Of a stretch of 64,000 nt of DNA, positions 22,201 to 29,539 are shown in pieces. Position numbers and translations under genes: made by a program. This DNA is from Effrenium voratum. Its lineage: Eukaryota; Sar; Dinophyceae; Suessiales; Symbiodiniaceae. A model generated the notes under the pieces. The model made no database searches. It saw nothing but the letters and a program-made list of their open reading frames with translations, and was not told the origin of the DNA. The first letter of the stretch is position 1; the number at the start of each line of letters is the position of its first letter. Location: contig CAUJNA010000846.1 in NCBI GenBank assembly GCA_963377175.1, positions 10,001-74,000 of the forward strand. Reading direction: 5' to 3'.

Positions 22201-23726
22201 GCAAGGAGGCCATGAAGCTCATTGCTAAGTCGCGGCTCGTGGTTCCCGGACACCTTGATCCCCAGCTTGGTGACTACCGGACAGACAGTCCAACGGTGGC
22301 GAGTGTTGCGGTGCGGATGACGAAAATCATCTGTGCCATGAAGAAGTGGTCCGGGTGGTTCTTCGATGTGTCGACGGCATTCCTGAGTGGAAAGAATGCC
22401 ACCAGGCAGATTTTGGTCAAAGCCCCACCGGAAGGTTTGCCGGCAGTTGACGGCATGAAGGCCGTACGCCCTCATGAGCTGATGCGCATTGTGAAGAGTG
22501 CCTATGGTTTGCCAGAGGCACCTCGCCTGTGGTATCTTCGTGCTGTGGAGCTGCTGGAGGAGGGCGGCATGCAGGAGGTTCCCTTTGCGAGGTCTACGTT
22601 TGTCCTGGTGGACCCCAAGAAGACGGTGCGAGCCATCTGCGATTTGCATGTCGATGACGGCTTTCTGGTGGGCGAAGAAGGAGAGTTTCATTTTGAGAAG
22701 CTCAAGCAGTACATCAACGAGCACTTCAACATCAAGGAGTGGTCTAAGCTGGGTGAGAAGCCTGTGCGGTACCTGGGCATGGACGTCACCATGGGCACGG
22801 ATGGAATCCAAGACAACATGGTGGACTATATCCGGAAGATTGAGTACAGCAAGCTGACGGGCCCGGATGAGAAGATGCTGGAGAGCACCAACTTCAAGGA
22901 GTACCGGCGCTTGGTCATGCAGATGCGGTGGCCTGCGGCCCATGTCATGCCAGACTTTCTGTACCGCATCAGTGCCCTGGCTCAGAAGTTTAAGGGGCCG
23001 AGCTACGCCGACGTCAAGAAGGCGAACAAGACCCTGAAGGATATGAAGGCCCTTGCGGAGTCCGGGGGTGCCATTCTGAAGTACCCGAACATCGGAGGCG
23101 AGGTGATGTTCGTGACCTACTTTGATGCTTCCTTGGGCAAGGAAGAAAAAGGTCAGAGTCAGCAGGGAGCGGTTCACTTCATCACCTCAGTGAAGGCGGA
23201 GACACAGCCAGCCCCTGCGGGGATTTTGGAGTTCAACAGCAGCCGCATCTCGCGTGTGGTTCGCAGCAGTATGGCTGCGGAAGCAGCTTCGATGACGATG
23301 GCGGCGGATCACCAGCTCTACAACCGGCTGCTCTGGGAGGCGCTCACCAAGGGGCAGTTGGAGGTGCATGGAGACTGGCGGCAGCGGCTGACCACCAGGG
23401 GCCTGGTGGTGACGGATGCGAAGAGCCTGTATGATCATGTGAAGAAGGTCGGCCACCTCACGGCCGAGAGGCAGACTGCGTTGGATCTCCACCTCACCAA
23501 GCAGATGGTGGAGAAGGGCATCCTGGGCATCTGCTGGTGCCCGACGTTCAAGCAGTACGCGGATGCCCTCACCAAGGAGATGGACACCGAGCAGTTCACG
23601 GTGTACAGGCAGTTTTGGGAGCTCTGCATGAAGCAGACCGAACAGGACAAAGTCCTCGAGGAGCGTCGCGCGCTGCTCCGAAGGGGACAGCGCGAAAGGC
23701 GCAAGCTCCGCATGAGTGCCGCTTAG
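16254..23726 (+). CDS. Gag C-terminus and Pol polyprotein with methyltransferase-like domain
   Basis: 2490 codons. In order: the rest of the capsid-like region (1-110); acidic linker; zinc knuckle C262-C265-H270-C277 (CX2CX4HX6C); a Cys-rich ribbon C335-C338-C346-C349-C352; a third Cys/His cluster with C545, C565 and C568; aspartic protease motif ADTG with D606; methyltransferase-like domain about 910-1110 (FTWTCC 916, WPCSPW 969, ENP 1022, then a Cys/His-rich end); an HHCC-type zinc finger with MVHRRLGH and CPVC; integrase core D1269, D1328, E1363; reverse transcriptase with FDVSTAF (D2038) and HVDD (2132-2135); RNase H with D2291, E2343, D2388 and D2437, the last in ADALTKEM. All catalytic residues of protease, integrase, reverse transcriptase and RNase H are present. 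The frame has no internal stop. Confidence 0.92.
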   Translation: MWGLLNEAFGETEEELFERAEAEFMNYRRLPGQSVASYIGQMKRLKAQYHRVDPDSYMSDRAWAQRLLNKCSLGRRERLDVFFSAGGRYIPSDIERALRYRCGKVHEDERRLPGRPPPPQPFRAYRGAGTVSTKPVERMAAKPKWRTRPSGAHVVADDEACFDEEPEDLEKDEEAYQTYLETLHETEEVEIEEPDELEKELSVLMDEVVSEEDDLPEEDLKEAYAAGWKAKARQADHKKARGWRTPGSASAAPDVRKKKSSCASCGRVGHWRGDPECPNVQSGKDKPHTAKKHPWSSDRSSRKSDSAASTPNQVHFTFMVGGGYNQEETPPMGVCPRCRWPTADTCKFCSNCGQNLYRDDRMSENKRGWGLVGEDNEEILTVEETDDEEETPSYTYDVKRSTVKEAAGMKPGKKQDEKIKLKPKEVISVLDKMTKEEKKELRKALEIEEEHLAWTSVERHRILRLEEQLSRSGAASSSSAPGTQGPITPNVNRKVTAPVTKELPKHAREAALRDFRYELYQRQVRDGQFTPSRCSPTPTERQAACKHPFEHIKWTANQEGHYGRCRLCDLKHVLYFSDRHGALVSGQQHLEEIYVSGICPGQAIADTGCRTAVGGGAWHESLQKELKARGLQWFEEPEQEVFQFGAGEACRSHRAYIYPVGIFGVNTAVRISRVDGDASNCPGLLGPSELSRWSCMFNFGTRQMTLFGITREMRLTNTRHPAVDLLDFGEIRGDYWEQPEVKRLKDVLVRMPHTFAFVQDKSEDTSGEETEETSEESRDAGLEDELLADLEAELGEFPVCDIEESEPVEDGDGEDEDRCSSTSHEFGIEVFTESGSENSEEEKDDAAEDIDVLVAGNTKSLSKSMRSKCGRAAREIRRAGEEEVRRRQQQNQQPQDPCLRPSSLPLRKKWKVLEVFTWTCCISLMALERGWHMCEPVTLPGWDLRDPQTREEAHNYIDSQAPDLLVLAWPCSPWSSLQNLNCRTPEAVRRLAQKRNEHRPMLEFVGEAVRRQRARGGAVLGENPRLSKAWQEPAIVEGFKGMAETVSDMCQFGLRKPAGEGARRFMKKPTRLVGTPEVIRRCSRRCKGSHKHTHIFGNFKWRGKWRSLSEFAGGYTPDFAQEVVIGAEEYLKGTRRPEIFVEGTHVPEERFEEFENEEEVVPEEDLEQRMLQEELEEMSREEQVPEEAQRQQKQTRDRLRLMMVHRRLGHPSPETLERMLRLAGADGQLLKECRELQCPVCEASQAPRKPIQQAPSMRPVTFNASVHLDLKYAKDCKSKLYVALSMIDHATNFHRACLLRTRRPVHVANKFVTQWCALFGDPTELVFDQGGEFEKEFLFELEKRAIHSKVVGAYAPWQNSFAERQGALLGAAWHALIVEYKAEDYTTMKQSLAAAVQAKNATVSRRGYSANALVFGRPANFPDLLDDDVQDRTTLGQALNLEGEFSRAMEMRAAARRALLHQDVQAKLKKALLRRPGGEAIPFLPGQRIYFWVPGPKNVRYKRDRSGWRGPATVMVREGEERYFVSWRGRCLLLSAANMRPATAEEAGDMVRLELDAQEAIQELEKMKSFQDATSWRPPFDDIGGRPWQAQDVVMVPKSKKGRPYNEAKEMMRGLKSVRKVIRHPLFRKRMMAKRRQRQKQQLKQKAPEEKPIEPEPRGGIDIPVPEGGSDYEPTSPRSSASQDFWPTIQQIEKWYDEIDDEVFSDHSDSPRVRRRRSLDDVPDPIRQKRPPEEKLSEEQIRKKFKGEFFQTVMVATAVEDFQAKHKGKVNLPLKERGKANAWLPRTEVKKLRRLLDLPITAARLHKQPRKRMQRPPGGKKRGRVVVMLSKQAGAAMVSQETLEEVRQQPRRKAPFLWRGMTLFTKPEEAIAEGNMAYVQLEEEFFQVKVTQPQAWREMVEREKKLEALSEALILKLKSSGKELDPRLFDKDEAAAFAESDKNEWESWIKNKVIERINPDVARQVDRSLVFRAPLRMVRTNKSKEAMKLIAKSRLVVPGHLDPQLGDYRTDSPTVASVAVRMTKIICAMKKWSGWFFDVSTAFLSGKNATRQILVKAPPEGLPAVDGMKAVRPHELMRIVKSAYGLPEAPRLWYLRAVELLEEGGMQEVPFARSTFVLVDPKKTVRAICDLHVDDGFLVGEEGEFHFEKLKQYINEHFNIKEWSKLGEKPVRYLGMDVTMGTDGIQDNMVDYIRKIEYSKLTGPDEKMLESTNFKEYRRLVMQMRWPAAHVMPDFLYRISALAQKFKGPSYADVKKANKTLKDMKALAESGGAILKYPNIGGEVMFVTYFDASLGKEEKGQSQQGAVHFITSVKAETQPAPAGILEFNSSRISRVVRSSMAAEAASMTMAADHQLYNRLLWEALTKGQLEVHGDWRQRLTTRGLVVTDAKSLYDHVKKVGHLTAERQTALDLHLTKQMVEKGILGICWCPTFKQYADALTKEMDTEQFTVYRQFWELCMKQTEQDKVLEERRALLRRGQRERRKLRMSAA

Positions 23727-23752
23727 TCAACAGCAACACACTTTTCCCTCTG
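23727..23752 (+). other. Region before the 3' LTR lacking a polypurine tract
   Basis: Between the pol stop and the 3' LTR the + strand reads CACACTTTTCCCTCTG, pyrimidine-rich instead of the purine tract used to prime plus-strand DNA. The inverted copy at 44093-44119 has the same arrangement, so it is a family trait and not a point defect. Confidence 0.6.
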
Positions 23753-23906
23753 TGTGAGTTGCTAGCGGCATGGCATGCTGTTGACAAACCGCAGCTGTGC
23801 ACAGATCTTAGCATGCAAGAAAGGTTGCTGCCTGCTTTGCGCTTAAGTCCCCCTAATAGGGGCAACTTCTGTTCTGGGGGTTGGTTCTTTTGGGGCCGCT
23901 CCCACA
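23753..23906 (+). repeat. 3' LTR
   Basis: 154 bp, TGTGAG...CCCACA, identical to the 5' LTR except G at 23871. It is followed directly by GATGC. Confidence 0.93.
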
Positions 23907-23929
23907 GATGCATGGAGACATAGATATGT

Positions 23930-23962
23930 GTTATCTATATATATATATATATACATGCATAT
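23930..23962. repeat. AT microsatellite
   Basis: A (TA)n run follows the retrotransposon insertion site closely (TATCTATATATATATATATA and on). AT-rich target surroundings are common. The copy is at 53667-53699. Confidence 0.8.
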
Positions 23963-24174
23963 AAGGGGTTTGGAGGCTTGGGCGGCCAACTACGCTTAAG
24001 GATGAGCCAGGATTCGTCACTGGTTGGCCGCATGTCCAGATCACTTGTCGGGGGACCTCATCGCTTGTGCAACCTGATCCAAGTCACACAACATCCTGCA
24101 GAGATAGGTGTTCCCACGTGAAGCGAACCGCCTGGACTTGAAAACATGCGGCGCCATTGGTGCAAACAAAAACC

Positions 24175-24411
24175 ATCAAAGCCCGGGTAGAGGGAGAATC
24201 CCCGACCTTTTTGTTACCTCGTAAAAACACAATTGTTCTCAACTTTTTGGGTAGCATGGGCTATATGTCTGTAAAAGATTAACTTCCCCAGGGCTTGGAG
24301 TTTTAAAGGATTTTAATGGGTGCCTTCGCCGCCTTCTGAAATCTTGACATGGTTCTGGGTATACAGTACAATTCTAGTACCAGGTTTTGATTATGACTTA
24401 CATGAGGCTTT
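24175..24411 (+). mobile_element. Short TIR element, family B, copy 3, interrupted by family E
   Basis: The left end ATCAAAGCCCGGGTA and right end TACCAGGTTTTGATTATGAC are family B termini, and the interior GACATGGTTCTGGGTA matches too. Between them a family E unit (24214-24306) has been inserted, making the element about 237 bp. The nesting shows that family E moved after family B. It is repeated at 53912-54148. Confidence 0.6.
24214..24306 (+). repeat. Dispersed repeat family E, copy 2, nested
   Basis: Nearly identical to 11031-11122, including the block beginning ATGGGCTATATGTCTG. It is repeated again at 53951-54043 within the large duplication. Confidence 0.55.
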
Positions 24412-24630
24412 TTCATGGGACGAGATGCCTGGTTTCCTGGTGCACTTTGAAGGGTATCACGTGAGTAACAACCGGTTAGCACATGAACACGTCCGGTTTC
24501 TGGATTTCCCACACATTTTTCTGTTGACATCTCCGGTGTGGTAACTGTACCTGTTGGTTGGGTATGCTAGCTGGTTGCTACTCACTAGGTCTATTAACCA
24601 GGCTCCCGCCTGCTGCAGCCGACCCTCGGC

Positions 24631-25060
24631 GCATTAAGGGAAAAGTCACAATGACCGGTCCTGAAACACGTCCGCAAACCCAGGGGCCACTTATAAGATT
24701 TTCTACGACCACAAACAAGGATTAACGGAAAAGTCGGAAATATGGCAGCTAGTCCGTTAATTGCCGCTTGGGCCGGCTTGCGCCCAAGTCACTTCGAGTT
24801 GGCCCGGGAGCAGTCGCCTGTCCCGGGTTGCCCTGAAACTGGCCCTCCCGAAACTGCCCCGGCGACAGTGGCCCTAGGGGCCCTGGACTGGTCGCCGGCA
24901 GGGACCGGGACTTGGGACCCTGTCCAGGCTGGTCTGAGTCTGGCGCGGTTTGACTCGACGTATTGGACTCTCTTGCAGATTAGATCCAGGGATCCTCTAC
25001 TACCACAAGGATTAGCGGAAAAGTCAGACAGACGGCAGCTCGTCCGTCAATGACCGCACG
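24631..25060 (+). repeat. Short hairpin repeats around GGAAAAGTC
   Basis: At 24719 ATTAACGGA is followed after about 27 bases by its perfect inverse, TCCGTTAAT. At 25011 a related unit has ATTAGCGGA...TCCGTCAAT. A third, shorter match (GGGAAAAGTCAC) is at 24638. Each unit shares GGAAAAGTC, GGCAGCT and CCGCxxGGGCCGG. Function unknown. Copy at 54368-54797. Confidence 0.4.
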
Positions 25061-25129
25061 GGCCGGAAGCAGCGACACTGGAGGAAACAGGTGTCTGGAG
25101 CTGTTTGAGGTGGCACCGGGTTTCTGCAC

Positions 25130-25455
25130 CGGTTTGAAGTGGGATCCGATACCAGCGGTCACACCAGGACTCGATCCTGGGACCGGCTTGCACCAGTCCT
25201 GAAAGCGGTCCTTGGCCAGTCACACCAGGACTCGATCTGGGACCGGCTTGCGCCAGTGAAAGCGGTCCTGGTCGGGGCCAGTGCCAGGACCGGTTCCCAG
25301 CCCAGGACCGGTGGAACCGGTCCCAGGACCGATCCTGGGACCAGTCCCGGGACCGGTCCCAGGACCGGTTTTGGCTGACTGCAAGTAATCCGAAGCGGTC
25401 CCAAGACCAGTCCCAGGACCGGTCCCAGGACCGGTCCTGGGACCGGTCTGGGAAT
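25130..25455. repeat. Palindromic GGTCCCAGGACC array
   Basis: Twelve-base units alternate as GGTCCCAGGACC and GGTCCTGGGACC, each itself an inverted repeat, interspersed with longer units around TCACACCAGGACTCGATC and GACCGGCTTG. The density of inverted repeats means that many hairpins or cruciforms can form. Open frames across it are artefacts of the period. Copy at 54867-55192. Confidence 0.75.
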
Positions 25456-26196
25456 CCACTTTTTGTGCTTTCGGGCGTGCCCCCAGGGACTATCATTATT
25501 CCAATCACTTCCAGTTGCATCCCACGCCGGTCCCCTCTGCAGGAGGCTGGGACGGGAGGCAGAGGGTCGGCGGATTCCACCTTTTTGGTGGTTTGGAGCG
25601 TCGCCTTTGAGGCCAAGAACTCAAGTGAAATTGCTCCTGGTGATGCTTCAGGGCTGAGAATCTCAGGGATCCTGCCGGCCCCGATGCCGAACGTCAACCC
25701 GAAAAAGGGAGCCCAAAGCATCCCAAAGCTAAATCAATTGCAGCGCCCTGACTCGTTTCCTTGCCAATTTGAGGCGAGTTTCTTACAAGTGGGTCATATA
25801 TTTGATCAGGAGAATCTTTTCAAGGGTGCCTCAGAGTGGTTGCATTCTGCGGTCTTCTCGAAACGATGGTTTTAGTAACAAGTGTTTTTTTCCTCCTTTG
25901 AACCCCGAAACTTCCCTCAACTTCTCACTCACCCTAACCGTCACCATAATCTCCCCCCACGCCCCCTCTCCCTCTCACCTGCCCTCACCCGTTTGGCCTC
26001 CATCAACTTCGAGGATCTCGCCTTCGCCCTTCGCATCGGCCAGGAGAGCCATACATCCAGGAGCGCGTGCGGAAAGAGTGGCTGCCGAGCTGGATCTCCA
26101 GCTGCAAGGAGCCGAGCTGTCAGGTGGCCCCTTGGCCGATTCCATTGGCTGCCCAGCACCGTTGGTCGAAGTTTTGTGACTTCGAGTTTAGTGGCA

Positions 26197-26317
26197 AGGT
26201 CCCACAGCTAGGTGCCAACTTTTACAATTTCTTTTTTGGGGGGAGATTCGGTTCCCTACTAAAATCGACCAGAAAAAACGGGTACCCTTATTCTAACCTC
26301 TCTACTGGAGGACCTAG
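26197..26317 (+). mobile_element. Short TIR element, family A, copy 4
   Basis: The left end AGGTCCCACAGCTAGGTGCC and right end CTACTGGAGGACCTAG bracket a full interior with GGGGGGAGATTCGGTTCC and CTTATTCTAACCTCTC. About 121 bp. Copy at 55934-56054. Confidence 0.7.
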
Positions 26318-27282
26318 GATGCCTTTTGCGACCGCAGGTGCCTGACTGGGTGGTCTGCGCCATGTCTTCCACCAGCCAGCTGGCGCAGGATTTGTGGGCG
26401 CCTGGGCATGTGCGATCGGTGCGATGGGTCGGGAATGTGACATGGACCGAACCCAGGCCAAAGCTTTGGTCCCCGAACAAAAGGAGACCAGTTGGATGGT
26501 TCATCTCGGGGTCATTCCATTTCTCATTTGGGTATGGGTCAAAATTAAACCACCAGGGGACCGCAGGTTTTGGTCTTGGGTTCCATTTACCAGGGTTCCC
26601 AAAACGGGTAGCTATTTTTGACCCACAGCCATTTTTTGCTGCCTACCAGCCGTCGCTTATTTTCCTTCTTGCGGCGGATTCAATCAACGTCTTGGCGCAA
26701 GGCCAAACCAAATGGATCCGTTTGCTTGGATGGCGTCAGGCCAGCAACCTGCTTCATCCAACCAGAGACTGCCCATCCCAAAAAAACCGGGCAGTTACCG
26801 CAGTCACCTGCCTGTTTGAGGCAAAGGCCTTGCACAGCTTTTGGACGCCGGCGCCAGCCTTGGTCCAAGCACAGTGCTCCAAAGCCTTCCTAAGCCATGT
26901 TGAGTCAAGAGCAATATGGTCAACCCGGGGCCTGCTGTCAATTTCATCAGCTAGTGGATGGGAGAGTGACCTGTTCCCAAATCAAATGGGAAACTACCTC
27001 TGAACAAACCAATCCAACAAGTTGCGAGTCGATGCCTTGTAGTTCATGGGCCCACAAAACACCTTTGGGTCAGGGTAGACTTTTAACACCAAGGCATTTT
27101 GCCAAATTGACCCAAAGGGCAGTGCTCCAAACCGCCACTGGGCGGTGGTTTCGCTTCACGGCCAGGTGCTGAGCCGTTTGGGCCACGCGGGGAAGCCCAG
27201 CAAAAAGGGCGCGCGGGGAATTTGGGGTAAATTTGAAGCCCGGTCTTTTACTGGTGGGAACAAAACATCTTCTGAAACACAA

Positions 27283-27328
27283 CTAGGTCCCCCAATAGTG
27301 CCCTTAACCTCTCTACTGGAGGACCTAG
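27283..27328 (+). mobile_element. Family A element, internally deleted
   Basis: Only 46 bp remain: CTAGGTCCCCCAATAG, then TTAACCTCTC and TACTGGAGGACCTAG. Both termini are intact, so this is an internal deletion derivative. Copy at 57020-57065. Confidence 0.65.
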
Positions 27329-27560
27329 ACAAATACTGCAAAGGATATGGCAATGGTCAAACTGTAACATCGCTTTGAAACCATGGTTGAAGCTGTTGTT
27401 TGTTGGTATTTGCAGGGGACTGTTCATTGCAGGGCTGCTTAGGTGGTGCAGATTTAGTCAATCCACAATACAGTAGGGGGGAAACCTCGGGGGGGAACAT
27501 TGGAAGAAGGGGAATTTGACGCCCGTTCTTTTACTGGGAAATTTGTGAGCCGGGGAGGGG

Positions 27561-27629
27561 TGAGGGTTAGAGGTTAGAGGGTTAGAGGTTAGGATTAGAG
27601 GTTTCGGGTTAGAGGTTGGGGGTTAGGGT
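27561..27629 (+). repeat. Degenerate telomere-like repeat
   Basis: Tandem GGGTTAGAGGTTAGAG-type units vary between 7 and 9 bases. They resemble degenerate TTTAGGG-type telomere repeats and recur at 34655-34895 and 35514-35612. Interstitial, not terminal. Copy at 57298-57366. Confidence 0.6.
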
Positions 27630-27887
27630 CATCTTCCTAAAGAGCCGTTTTCTAGACGACAAGGTGGACGACGAGACTTCGAATGATTCACGAGCTCCGC
27701 ATGAACCCCGTCGGTCCCCCCCCTACTGAGAATCAGCAACAAGTCCCAGTTGAGAGGCCCCCCTTGCCAAGAAGGGTTCTACGGGAAGGGAAGGCTACAC
27801 GAAGATGACGGAAGACTACGGGAAGATGACGGGAAGATGACGGAAGACTGTTTTCCCTCTGTAGGTTCTTGTTTTAGTGCTCTTTGT

Positions 27888-27965
27888 CTAGGTCCCAGTA
27901 TTGCCCTTTTACCCTTTTTTAGACTACAGGAAAAAACGGGAACCCTCGTTCCAACCTCTCTACTG
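27888..27965 (+). mobile_element. Family A element, 3'-truncated at an exon-like stretch
   Basis: The left end CTAGGTCCCAGTA and interior are present, but the right end stops at CTCTCTACTG and continues directly into TGGATCC of the FkbM-like stretch, lacking GAGGACCTAG. Copy at 57625-57702. Confidence 0.6.
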
Positions 27966-28125
27966 TGGATCCAAAAGAAGCTTCCAAAGACGTCCAGGTC
28001 CGGCATGGGGCGTTCCTGGAGATCGGCGCGAATCACCCGGAGACCATGTCCAACACCTTCCTGCTTGAGCAGGCCGAAGCCGACATCGGCCTTCGGCCTT
28101 CGGCTGGAGGGGAACTCTACTGCTG
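27966..28125 (+). CDS. Probable exon of an FkbM-type methyltransferase
   Basis: One frame reads about 50 codons, including GAFLEIGANHPETMSNTFLL near 28005-28064. The pattern G-x-F-L-E-I-G-A-N followed by S-N-T and a hydrophobic residue two or three positions on is the start of the SAM-binding fold in FkbM-family methyltransferases, which are numerous in dinoflagellates. Only this first motif region is present. No following exon with the next conserved block was found. It begins at a truncated family A terminus, so it may be a captured or fossil exon. Identical copy at 57703-57862. Confidence 0.4.
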
Positions 28126-28290
28126 TTGGGTTGGATCTTTGGACTTTAGCTTTTTGGATTCCCCTCATAGTTCCTTTTAACCAGCAAGCACTATTCGCCA
28201 GAGCCTATGCTAAGCCCGGTGTGATGCCCTCAGATCGCCGCCGGGAGCAAAAAGTTGAACTTTTTGCTGGGGGATCTGCAGCACCCAAGC
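28119..28290 (+). repeat. Diverged family C-like relic with palindrome
   Basis: GGATCTTTGGACTTTAGC opens it and AACTTTTTGCTGGGGGATCT closes it. In between lies a perfect palindrome of 11-base arms, AGCAAAAAGTT-G-AACTTTTTGCT (near 28246-28268). It parallels the CTAAAAGTT palindrome of family C but with changed sequence. Copy at 57856-58027. Confidence 0.35.
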
Positions 28291-28857
28291 TTGAGAGTTG
28301 GGACCACCTCCAAGGCGGGTTGAAGCACCACCTGAATGATGTCCAATCAAATCAGCAAATCATACCCCATACGATCCGTAACAAGGCCTCAGAAAGGCTT
28401 GATGTGGAGGAAACCAGGGAGACTTAGAGACGGGACACAGGGAATCCTGCGGAAAAGGAGTGCATCCAGGTTCGACATTAATTTGGAGAATGGGGGGGGG
28501 TTTGAGCCAATTTTGTTTTTTTTGTCCAAGGATGTCATCTCCCATGGTGGGGTTGGCACCCCCCATTTTCTAAATTGCGAATAAAAGAAAACGGGACTGG
28601 TCAGGAAGAATAAAGAAAACGGGTCTGGTCAGGAAGGGTCCTAGCTTGGCCCCCCCATTTTCTAATAGGCCGAGTTGGAAGACCACGCAGCTATTTGGTT
28701 GCCAGCTGGTTGAAAGAGAAACCACCATAAAGTAATCCCGGTGTAGACTCTTGCCACTGGTTCTTCAGGGGATCCAGCACGGGTGATATGCTACATGTTT
28801 TTTAAGGATTTTGATAGTTGTTGTTGGGACACTCTGGTGATTGTTGTCTGTCTGGCA

Positions 28858-28947
28858 GAGCGCGCCCTGCTGCAATTCTTCGCGGCCAGCCATGAGGCCA
28901 TCTACTCGCGGAACACCACTCGGTGGGCGCAGTGCGCGTTTGAGTAA
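28858..28947 (+). CDS. Exon-like stretch ending in a stop codon
   Basis: After a pyrimidine-rich stretch ending in GGCAG, a GC-rich frame of 29 codons (RALLQFFAASHEAIYSRNTT and on) ends in TAA at 28945-28947. The preceding CAG could be a splice acceptor and the TAA a natural stop, so this may be a terminal exon. Family not recognised. Identical copy at 58595-58684. Confidence 0.28.
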   Translation, partial: ERALLQFFAASHEAIYSRNTTRWAQCAFE

Positions 28948-29468
28948 TGTCCCCGCTGCTTGCTTTGCCGCAGTTGCCCAAGTTGAAATTGATGTCATCC
29001 TTCTCTCGCAGTCGTCAGGGCTGGCGGTTGACCTCCCCATTTTTGGCTCACGACGCTGCCGTCTTTGTTTTTTCATGATGAGGTTGGACCCCACAATTTT
29101 CTTTTATTGGGGGCCGGCCCAGTGCCACATCGGACTGAGGTGGGCCCCCCCCATTTTCGAAATTGTTTTATGAAGATGGGGCCGGCCCGCCGCTTTTAAT
29201 AAAAAGGGGGGTCCAACCCGACCCCCTCAACACCAGAGCCCTTCTGAGTGCCATGCCTGGGTGATTCCCTGTTTGAGGGGATGCCTTTGATTGGTATGCA
29301 AAAGCGCATGACTCCGAAGATGGCACCACGTTGTGTTGCATGTCCACACATCTGCAGGCCGGGTGGCAGGGTCTCTGCGCCTGGTGCCTCGGTTTGGGGG
29401 AAAACCGGTTGCGAAAACCAAAGGAGTCAACTTGGACACGTTCAACGTTTTTTGTTGGGGACGTCCTG

Positions 29469-29537
29469 TAGCGCAGTTGATTGGAATTGAGTTGCTTGGC
29501 AGTTCCCAGCGAACCGTCCGGTTCAACTCAGTTTTTT
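29469..29537 (+). ncRNA. tRNA-like Pol III element (box A, box B, T run)
   Basis: TAGCGCAGTTG at 29469-29479 fits the box A consensus exactly. GGTTCAACTCA at 29520-29530 fits box B except at the last base. A T6 run at 29532-29537, the usual Pol III terminator, follows at once. The T stem and acceptor stem do not pair well, so it is more likely a tRNA pseudogene or SINE head than a working tRNA. Copy at 59206-59274. Confidence 0.35.
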
Positions 29538-29539
29538 AG

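Larger units (their letters stand above)
15086..23911 (+). mobile_element. Complete Ty1/copia-class LTR retrotransposon with 5-bp target duplication
   Basis: The element proper is 15091-23906 (8816 bp). It is flanked by GATGC at 15086-15090 and 23907-23911, the 5-bp duplication expected of Ty1/copia integrases. The LTRs are 154 bp and differ at one site (C at 15209, G at 23871), so insertion was recent. The order protease, integrase, reverse transcriptase, RNase H is diagnostic of the copia class. Two features stand out: a cytosine-C5-methyltransferase-like domain between protease and integrase, and no purine tract before the 3' LTR. Coding capacity is almost intact, broken only by a 1-bp deletion in gag at about 16234. 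Confidence 0.93.

Noticed and set aside
22011..23177. 388-codon minus frame inside pol (and its copies)
   Set aside because: Antisense shadow of the reverse transcriptase frame, with no domain of its own.
15310..23726. Retrovirus or Ty3/gypsy identity of the large element
   Set aside because: Integrase precedes reverse transcriptase, RNase H ends with ADALTK, and there is no envelope frame, all of which are copia traits.
25047..25721. 224-codon minus frame with SWDRS repeats
   Set aside because: Translation of the palindromic GGTCCCAGGACC array.
29030..29060. CCATTTTTGGCTCACG resembling the dinoflagellate spliced leader end
   Set aside because: It has an extra T and diverges at the last bases, and no coding exon or other leader part adjoins it. 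Chance similarity is likely.
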